NCBI GenBank assembly: GCA_902787575.1 | Contig: CADAGX010000026.1 | Coordinates: 1 to 34,025, forward strand | Reading direction: 5' to 3' | Source: an uncultured Bacteroidales bacterium | GTDB taxonomy: Bacteria > Bacteroidota > Bacteroidia > Bacteroidales > Bacteroidaceae | DNA length: 34,025 nt | Shown here: positions 8,992 through 15,225 of the stretch, one piece after another | How positions within the stretch are numbered: the first letter of the stretch is position 1 | Layout: every line of letters begins with the position of its first letter | The notes under the pieces: generated by a model | The model's input: only the letters and a program-made list of their open reading frames with translations | Databases searched by the model: none | What the model was told of the DNA's origin: nothing | Position numbers and translations under genes: made by a program

Positions 8992-9103
8992 GGTCTTTGC
9001 TTGTCAAAGACCGAAAGTAAACTTGCTGACACATTGCTTGCAGCGCGGAATTTGACAAGCAAATTGCATGCTGTGTGAAATGACACGCGTGGCAATGTCA
9101 TTT
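8992..9103. repeat. Set of overlapping inverted repeats downstream of the AAA ATPase gene
   Basis: Three perfect inverted repeats are visible. GGTCTTTG (8992-8999) pairs with CAAAGACC (9005-9012) over a 5-nt loop. TTTGCTTGTCAA (8996-9007) pairs with TTGACAAGCAAA (9052-9063) and would compete with the first stem. AAATGACA (9078-9085) pairs with TGTCATTT (9096-9103). None is followed by a run of T on either strand, so they are not standard terminators. No gene is seen between 8945 and 9225. Confidence 0.7.
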
Positions 9104-9182
9104 GCGACGTGTGGCATGAACGATTGCGACGTGTGGCGTGAACGATTGCGACGTGTGGCGTGAACGATTGCGACGCGTCGCA
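9102..9182. repeat. 22-bp tandem repeat ending in a perfect 14-bp palindrome
   Basis: A partial unit (9102-9116) is followed by three 22-bp units starting at 9117, 9139 and 9161, each beginning TGAACGATTGCGACG. Two full units are identical. The last changes at its end to form TGCGACGCGTCGCA (9169-9182), a perfect palindrome followed by TTTTTT. The region lies between the convergent AAA ATPase and kinase genes. It has no spacers and so is not a CRISPR array. Confidence 0.85.
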
Positions 9183-9225
9183 TTTTTTATATTTATGTGT
9201 GCAACGTGTTGGGGGTTAAGGTGTG

Positions 9226-10413
9226 CTACGGTGCGCTTTCACTAATCACTTTCTTGGCTCGGCCGACGATGCTGTCGTGCCAGCACTGCCAGCGGTCGAG
9301 CATGGCCACGAGTATGTCGGTCATCTCGTCTTCGGAGAAACCTTCGAAGGGTTGGGCGGTATAATCGTAAGCAAAGGCGTTGGCTGCGAGGACTTTGTCG
9401 TTGAACTGCGGGTCGAGCCATCGCCAATGCGTCAGGGTGTCGGTATGGGAAGTGAGGCCCGTGGCGGCTATCTGTTCATCCATCTTTTGGACGGCTGCTG
9501 CGATGGCGTTGGGTACGCGGTTCTGCTCGGCGAGCAGTGCACGCCGCATCCGCTCTGAACGCAGTCCGCCCAATATGCCCGGCAAGGCAAGAATTATGGC
9601 CAGGGCTGCCACCAGTGTTCCAAGTCGCAGTCGGCGCGAGCGTGTGCGCCGCCGCGAGATGTCTTCCCGCAGGTCGCTGATGCGAGCATAACGCTGCCCG
9701 ATGGGTTGGAGGCAGCGGAGAATGGGTTTTCTCCAATAGGAGGGCAGAGGCATCTGCTGCATAACGACGCCCAGCGAGTAGATGTCGTTGCGCACGTCGG
9801 GCAGCGCAGCTGTGGCCTGCTCAGGCGACATGTAGCGTTCCGTGCCTGCGGGCTGCTTTAGGATGGCATAATTGTCGGAATCGGAGAGCGAGAAGTCGAT
9901 AATTCGGACGCTCTGGCCGTTGCGCGTGAGCATGATGTTGGAGGGCTTGAGGTCGCGATGCGTGATGCCTACGGAGTGGGCATAGTCCATGGCGGCAAGC
10001 ACCTCGTCCATGATGCGCTCAGCCTCGCGTCTCTTGGCAGGCGTGTCGGGTTCTGACTCGAGCCACTGACGCAACGTCTGCCCGTCTATATACTCCATGA
10101 CGATGCACTCGCCGATGCAGCGTTCGCTACCGCTCGGGCAGTCGGCCACGTATTCGAGTCCCAAGCATCCCACGATGGCCGGGTGCTGCAGTTGCATGAG
10201 TATCTCCATCTCTTTGCGCAGCATCTGCGCGTAGCGTGCGTCGGAACGCACGTCGGGGTGCAGCGCCTTGAGCATATACCACCGGCCGAAACGCTTGGCA
10301 CGATAGAGGACGTGCACGTCTGTCTGATGGAGAAAGGTGATTTCTGTAAAAGAGCGACTGACGCCTTCGGTGGGAGCGCTCAGAATGCCGGAAGATGAGT
10401 TGTCGGTCTGCAT
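9226..10413 (-). CDS. Membrane-anchored Ser/Thr protein kinase (Hanks type) with atypical motifs
   Basis: 395 residues. The kinase domain spans about 22-260. Visible motifs: the likely ATP lysine K49 (YMLKAL), the catalytic loop HRDLKPSN (D154, N159), the metal aspartate D173, SPEQ (196-199) and D210-IYSLG. Two features are unusual. The glycine-rich loop is missing (residues 27-37 read FLHQTDVHVLY), and the DFG motif is DFS. A basic stretch RRRTRSRRLR is followed by one membrane helix (about 264-283), leaving about 110 residues outside the membrane. That outer part matches nothing I recognise. It is the last gene of a three-gene cassette: the stop codon of the secreted LRR gene (10414-10416) directly abuts its ATG, implying coupled translation. 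Activity is likely since K, D, N and D are retained. The ligand and targets are unknown. Confidence 0.9.
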   Translation of the reverse strand: MQTDNSSSGILSAPTEGVSRSFTEITFLHQTDVHVLYRAKRFGRWYMLKALHPDVRSDARYAQMLRKEMEILMQLQHPAIVGCLGLEYVADCPSGSERCIGECIVMEYIDGQTLRQWLESEPDTPAKRREAERIMDEVLAAMDYAHSVGITHRDLKPSNIMLTRNGQSVRIIDFSLSDSDNYAILKQPAGTERYMSPEQATAALPDVRNDIYSLGVVMQQMPLPSYWRKPILRCLQPIGQRYARISDLREDISRRRTRSRRLRLGTLVAALAIILALPGILGGLRSERMRRALLAEQNRVPNAIAAAVQKMDEQIAATGLTSHTDTLTHWRWLDPQFNDKVLAANAFAYDYTAQPFEGFSEDEMTDILVAMLDRWQCWHDSIVGRAKKVISESAP

Positions 10414-11082
10414 TTATCTACTTGTTGTAAGCGTGTCGCCCCACATGGGAAGTATTTCGGCATGGTAATGGAAGCCCGCCGTGAGCAGGCTGCGCGAATA
10501 GGAATTGAAGGCACGGGCATCATAGACGAGCGTGCAGGTGTGCTTATAGCGGTCGGAAAAGTCTTGTTCCACGTACGACGTCGGAGCGCGCATGGGCAGG
10601 AATCTGATGCGCCGCAGGCTGTCGCAACCGGCAAAGGCATAGGGATAGATATAGCTCGTGCCAGCCGGAATAACTACCTCGCGCAGACTGGTGCAACCGC
10701 GAAAGGTGCTGACGGAAAGGAACACGAGATTCTCCGGCAGACGCACGCCTGTGATGTGTGTGCAGTCCTGAAACGCGCCGTCGGCAGTCCACTTCACAGC
10801 CAACCGCCGCCCGTCAGGCACATCGAGGCTGTCGGGAAGATAGACGTGACCGCTGGTTTCGGTGGGGATGCAAGCAACTTTGGTGTGCTGGTTGCCGATG
10901 CGTACGCCCCAACCGCCGTAGCGATGAGAAAATTCGACCGTCGCCTCCATCTGTACCATGCGGTCGCCGCAGCGTGCGGGGAAGCTGAAATGAGTGACTT
11001 CGTCCGTGTTCTGCGCACTTACGACGTGCGAGAGCAGGAGAAAGAGGGCGAGGAAGGCTCGCCTGCGTGCTGAAAGATTCAT
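10414..11082 (-). CDS. Small secreted BspA-like LRR protein
   Basis: The start chosen is ATG 11082, giving 222 residues that begin with a signal peptide (MNLSARRRAFLALFLLLSHV, cleavage near VSAQ). The frame is open further upstream but that part reads as low-complexity shadow of the neighbouring gene. Residues about 100-170 hold about three LRR_5-type repeats (GAFQDCTHITGVRLPE, STFRGCTSLREVVIPA, YAFAGCDSLRRIRFLP). Cysteines are present in several loops. There is no sorting-type tail, unlike the larger LRR protein at 814-5838, so it may stay in the periplasm. The gene starts 13 bp after the WYL-like gene and its TAA stop touches the kinase ATG. The tight arrangement suggests it works with the kinase; a sensor role is inference. 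Confidence 0.85.
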   Translation of the reverse strand: MNLSARRRAFLALFLLLSHVVSAQNTDEVTHFSFPARCGDRMVQMEATVEFSHRYGGWGVRIGNQHTKVACIPTETSGHVYLPDSLDVPDGRRLAVKWTADGAFQDCTHITGVRLPENLVFLSVSTFRGCTSLREVVIPAGTSYIYPYAFAGCDSLRRIRFLPMRAPTSYVEQDFSDRYKHTCTLVYDARAFNSYSRSLLTAGFHYHAEILPMWGDTLTTSR

Positions 11083-11095
11083 GCCAATGAGCGCG

Positions 11096-11806
11096 TCAGA
11101 AGAGTTCGCCAAAGAGGGAGGGTTGTTCGCCTTTCTTGGAATGTGCGGTGCCTGGCTCTCGGCGGTAGGCCTTCTGCACGGCAGCAATAGACTGGCGCAG
11201 TTCGTCGCGCAGCGTTTCGGGTGCCAGAACCTCCACTTCGGCGCCCAGTCCCAGCAGCATTGCCTTGACGGCCTGATTCTGCGGCAGCGCAAGGGTAACG
11301 GTCTCGGTGCCGTTTTGTGCATTGGCGGCACGCTGCAGCACTTCTGGCACGGCCAACAACTGGATTATGGCATCGGCGCTGCCGGCCACGCGCAGGGTCA
11401 CAGGCGTGGTGTCGCCCGTGCGGAAAAGCATTTCGAGTGCGGAAGCCGGAGCTGCCACACTACCCTCCTCCACTTCCGACATCAAGACACGCGCCGGACG
11501 AAGCAACGGATTTTTCCATTCGAGGTTTATGTAGCGCAGAATCCGCTTGTGGCCGCGACGGAACCGCGGTTCGAGTCGTGCGCCCTTGCGTTCGAAAAGC
11601 GCCACGTCGTTCTGCAGCATTCGCTTGCTGCAGCTGTATTCGCGGTTAATCGCGCGCAGGCGCGTATTGATGTAATGTATCAGACTGCGGGTCTTGCCCG
11701 TCTCGTTTGTTTTGGTGCGCTCGCCCATGAAGAATTCCACGTCCGGGTTTCGGAGTGCCTCGTCCAGTATTTGCCAGCGGAGCCGCTGCAGGTCATTTAC
11801 TATCAT
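11096..11806 (-). CDS. WYL-family-like transcriptional regulator lacking a clear WYL core
   Basis: 236 residues, cytoplasmic. The N-terminal part (about 3-85) resembles the winged-helix domain of Bacteroidetes WYL regulators (LIHYINTRLRAINREYSCSKRMLQNDVALFE). Residues about 134-215 match the C-terminal WCX extension of WYL proteins, ending in the typical MLLGLGAEVEVLAPETLRDELR stretch. The central WYL domain of about 70 residues is not recognisable; only IKR-like text RILRYINLEWKN and a linker lie between, and the protein is some 80-100 residues shorter than usual. WYL domains bind nucleic acid or nucleotide ligands, so its loss would alter sensing. It is the first gene of the kinase cassette, 61 bp after the esterase gene, with no clear promoter box in that gap. 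Either it is transcribed from upstream or it has a non-consensus promoter. Confidence 0.75.
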   Translation of the reverse strand: MIVNDLQRLRWQILDEALRNPDVEFFMGERTKTNETGKTRSLIHYINTRLRAINREYSCSKRMLQNDVALFERKGARLEPRFRRGHKRILRYINLEWKNPLLRPARVLMSEVEEGSVAAPASALEMLFRTGDTTPVTLRVAGSADAIIQLLAVPEVLQRAANAQNGTETVTLALPQNQAVKAMLLGLGAEVEVLAPETLRDELRQSIAAVQKAYRREPGTAHSKKGEQPSLFGELF

Positions 11807-11867
11807 AGTTAGAATATTTAAGTTGTTCGTATTAGTTTCATTGCGTAGCTACGTTTCCGGGCCAGCC

Positions 11868-14800
11868 TTACTTGCTAAGGAATTTCCGACCCTGCGTAAT
11901 ATTCACGCCACGGTCCGGCTTCTGCAGCCAGCGCCCGTCGGGCGAGAAAAGCGGCTGTGACTTCTGTACATCGAGCACGCGCTCCACGGCGTCGGGCACT
12001 TCGCCCTGCTGGAACGTTATGCTGTTGGTGGACTGAGCCAGGTTGGGAATCTCGCTGCCGGCCATCGTATCGTCGAGCGGTGCATACAGTTCCAGGCTCG
12101 ACCGCATGATGTAACCGCTGTTGTGAGCCGCCACTTCCTCGGGGCACATGGCCGAACGCCAGAAAGACAACTCGCTGTACTGACGGTGCAATGCTTGTGC
12201 GCCATCGCCCACCGTCCAGCGTGTCGGAGTGAGACGTTCGGAAATCTCGCCTACGAGCGTCTGATTGACATACAACAACGTGCGCTGCTGGGCATAATAA
12301 TGCGTGAGCGTGATGTTGTACCACTTCGTTTCGTCCGTGACAAGGCTGGCGGCCGAAGTGATGGAGGTGCCGGTGGGCGGAACGTACTCGACATAGCCGC
12401 CATTCTTCAGGCGGAGTCGTCCCCATCGCGTGCCGCTCATGAAGCGCAACAGCTGGCCGTCCTCGTTGCCGCGTATGCGCAGTGTGACGGTGAACGAGTG
12501 CACCACATTCTCGCCCGTGAAGGACAGCGTGCTGCCGTTCGAGAGCGTCAGGCTGCCACTGGTTTTTCGCACGGGAAGAGGTTTCCCCTCGGCCAACGCA
12601 TCGAAGAGACTGGGCGGAATGGCGTACATAAATTCGGTGTGGCCTTCGGTATTCGGGTGGAAGGCGTCGGCAATGAAGCCTTCTGCCCATCGGCCGTAGC
12701 CATCGTCGATTGCGCCCAGCGTATTGACGCTTGGCACGTCCCACCGGTGGATGTCGATATTGATTTTCTTGATGTAGCTGTAATCCTCCAACGTGTAGTC
12801 GCTGCGTGTATAATTGTTCATCACCACAGGCACACGGCCGTCGGCGCGAAGCTGACGTATGATTTTCTGCAGGTTCGTGCTGAACTGGTTCAGTACCGAC
12901 TGCTTGTCCGTGGCGTCGTGCACGCCCTCGTTGCCCATGCTGAGGCCGATTATTACGTAGCGACCGTAGTCGTGAATCACTTCGTCGTATCGATTCAGCA
13001 GATTGTTGGTGGTGTTGCCGCCAATCGAAGTGCCTACGACCTTGAAAGGACGTTCCGTCAGCTTGCGGTTGAAGCGCGACGAGAGCAATGTGCCGTATTG
13101 ATATGCATATCCGTGGTTGCTGTTGGCGCCCTGCCCATTGCAGACAGACGAGCCGAAGGCCGAGATTTTGAATTCGTCGATGGGCGCATCGACGGTCCAC
13201 TCGTATCGATTCATGTCCAACTGCATGTGGTAGGTTCCCTGGTTGATGCGGATATTCTCGGTGCTGAAGCCCTCGGCCGGCATGGCAACGGTGGTCCGCG
13301 TGCCTGTCAGGCGTCGCACGGCCAGATTCTCGTCGTTATTGAAGAGGAAATAGAAGTACTTGGAGTTGAAATCCTGGTTCGACATGTCGGAAAGGCTCAC
13401 GTCGCCCTCGAAGATGCCACCACCCATATACGGGATGCTGGGCGTGCCGGACACGATGTTGCCTTTCACCTGCAGCACCACGGGCGTCAGCGTGATGGTT
13501 TCGGCCTCAGAATCGATGCGGATTCGCACTACGTTTTCCTGCTCTACAAGGATGGAATCGGGATTTTCGTTGGCCGTCAGCACTCCGTCCGTCAGTCCGA
13601 TGTGCAGGGTGCTGCCTTGCGGCGTGGTGCCCTCGACTGCCATACGTCCGGGTCTGACACGCATATACGTCTCGAAGACGCCGTGCGAGATGCCGTTCGG
13701 GAGCAGTTCGTTCAGGTCGCGGGCCTTGCCGTCCTCGCAGGCAGAGCCGACAACCCGTGCGCTGGCCAGTCGCAGCGGTTCCTTCGGCCGCACGCCGCCG
13801 GAATACTCCTCGATGCGCATTACGTTCAGATAGGAGAACGAGCTGGAGAGCTGCGAGTTGCGCTTCATGCGGAACGTGATAATGCCGTCTGCGTCGGGGA
13901 AGATGTAGTCAGACACAGCCACATTCGATGTGTTGCCATGTACGCCCTCGCCTCCCACGTGTGCCCCGCTGTTCTGCTGCACGCACTCCCACGAGTGCTG
14001 CCCGCTGATTTGATACCACGAACTGCGGCGGTCACCCTCGCTGGTGGCGCGATGTCCCAAAAGGTAGAAGCGATAACATTTTTCCTTGTCGAGGCGCGAG
14101 AATTCTATGCTCTTGACGTCGTCGTTGTCAGTGAAGATATAATCCTCGGTGGCCGTCTGCACTGCCAGTTTGCCAAGCAGTTTCTCGTCCGGCGCATTGA
14201 GGCCGCCAGCGTCTATGCCGTTGGTTTTTATGGCATCGAGTGTGCGCAGCATACATCCGGCACGCGAATTATCTGTGTTGTAGAGGAAGTAAGACTTTCG
14301 GCTGGCGAGGGAATGTGAGTCGGAACTGCCGGTGCTGATATTGTTCCAGCGCTGCCCGAAGGAATCCTTGCCCGTCGTCTCGTGTCCACGCGTGTCGTTC
14401 GACGTCTCGCCGAAGTCGATAAGCATGGTCTGAACCAGTTGCAGCTCGGCGTTCGCACGTGGCAGGCCGGACAGTTCCTCCACCTTCATGCAATTGACGT
14501 GCACCATGCCGTTTTTTATCTTCTTGCTGATGGTCAGCGTGACCGTGCCGTCGCGGTCGGGAAACACGGGCTCCGACACAAGCACGTTTCGATTGTTGCC
14601 ATTATAGCCGTTGGCACCCAGTCCGGCACCCGACATTTGCAACTCGCCGCTCCACGAATTCTCTCCGCGGAACTCGAAGTAACCCGTCCGCTCGCCGTCG
14701 GCAGCCCGGCTGCCAAAGGTGTAAAACCTGTAGGCACGCTCGGCATTGAGGCCAACGAAGCGTACGATGTTGTAGTCGGCCCATGTCTCGAGGAACATGT

Positions 14801-15188
14801 AGTCCTGCGTGGCAGTTGCCACGGCCAAATCTCCAAGCAACGACTCGCTGGGATTCGTCAGCCCACCGCCGCCACTCATTCCGTTGGTGTTGAAGAACGA
14901 ACCAATCTCGAGCCCGTAGCCGAGATTCTCGTTGCGGCTGTTCACCAAAGCAAAGCGCTGCGGATAAATATGATTGTGCGCGCCCGGACTGGTAACGTTG
15001 CTCCAGAAATTTCCGCGCGGGTCGGCCGTAGACGTTTTGCTGCCGCGGCCCGAGACATCGTTTTCGCCGAAATCGATATAGAACGTCTGCGTGATTTCCT
15101 GAGCAGTGGCCGTGAAGGCTGCCAGCAGTGCGAAAAGCACGAGCCGCAGGCGGCGTCTCTGATGCGAAGTGAGGATTCTGGATTTCAT
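11868..15188 (-). CDS. Modular secreted SGNH-hydrolase (carbohydrate esterase-like) with LamG-like domain
   Basis: 1106 residues with an N-terminal signal peptide (ends FTATAQ). Two homologous modules of about 210 residues come first (about 31-240 and 250-465), each starting IDFGE and ending near a MRIEE / MKVEE strand; they look like beta-sandwich carbohydrate-binding modules. A further beta-rich region follows. The SGNH hydrolase domain spans about 670-870: block I is FGSSVCNG with S681 as likely nucleophile (the usual GDS is GSS), block II is GTSIGGN, block III GLSMGNEG, and block V DAFHPN gives D841 and H844. A ConA/LamG-like domain covers about 876-1040. The end, LFSPDGRWLQKPDRGVNITQ and a basic tail, resembles an export or anchoring signal. 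It follows the GH78 gene by 37 bp. Deacetylation of pectin or rhamnogalacturonan is a reasonable inference. Confidence 0.88.
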   Translation of the reverse strand: MKSRILTSHQRRRLRLVLFALLAAFTATAQEITQTFYIDFGENDVSGRGSKTSTADPRGNFWSNVTSPGAHNHIYPQRFALVNSRNENLGYGLEIGSFFNTNGMSGGGGLTNPSESLLGDLAVATATQDYMFLETWADYNIVRFVGLNAERAYRFYTFGSRAADGERTGYFEFRGENSWSGELQMSGAGLGANGYNGNNRNVLVSEPVFPDRDGTVTLTISKKIKNGMVHVNCMKVEELSGLPRANAELQLVQTMLIDFGETSNDTRGHETTGKDSFGQRWNNISTGSSDSHSLASRKSYFLYNTDNSRAGCMLRTLDAIKTNGIDAGGLNAPDEKLLGKLAVQTATEDYIFTDNDDVKSIEFSRLDKEKCYRFYLLGHRATSEGDRRSSWYQISGQHSWECVQQNSGAHVGGEGVHGNTSNVAVSDYIFPDADGIITFRMKRNSQLSSSFSYLNVMRIEEYSGGVRPKEPLRLASARVVGSACEDGKARDLNELLPNGISHGVFETYMRVRPGRMAVEGTTPQGSTLHIGLTDGVLTANENPDSILVEQENVVRIRIDSEAETITLTPVVLQVKGNIVSGTPSIPYMGGGIFEGDVSLSDMSNQDFNSKYFYFLFNNDENLAVRRLTGTRTTVAMPAEGFSTENIRINQGTYHMQLDMNRYEWTVDAPIDEFKISAFGSSVCNGQGANSNHGYAYQYGTLLSSRFNRKLTERPFKVVGTSIGGNTTNNLLNRYDEVIHDYGRYVIIGLSMGNEGVHDATDKQSVLNQFSTNLQKIIRQLRADGRVPVVMNNYTRSDYTLEDYSYIKKINIDIHRWDVPSVNTLGAIDDGYGRWAEGFIADAFHPNTEGHTEFMYAIPPSLFDALAEGKPLPVRKTSGSLTLSNGSTLSFTGENVVHSFTVTLRIRGNEDGQLLRFMSGTRWGRLRLKNGGYVEYVPPTGTSITSAASLVTDETKWYNITLTHYYAQQRTLLYVNQTLVGEISERLTPTRWTVGDGAQALHRQYSELSFWRSAMCPEEVAAHNSGYIMRSSLELYAPLDDTMAGSEIPNLAQSTNSITFQQGEVPDAVERVLDVQKSQPLFSPDGRWLQKPDRGVNITQGRKFLSK

Positions 15189-15225
15189 CGTGTGGTTTTG
15201 GAATTTTGTGCAGGTGAAAAATTAT

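Noticed and set aside
8651-9058. A 135-codon minus-strand frame over the end of the AAA ATPase gene
   Set aside because: It is mostly antisense to the ATPase and ends in the repeat region without motif or start signal.
9102-9182. A possible CRISPR array
   Set aside because: The 22-bp units are directly adjacent with no spacers, and no cas gene is nearby.
12123-14318. A 731-codon open frame on the plus strand opposite the esterase gene
   Set aside because: It lies wholly antisense to a gene with clear domains, has no family signature and owes its length to biased codon use in the true gene.
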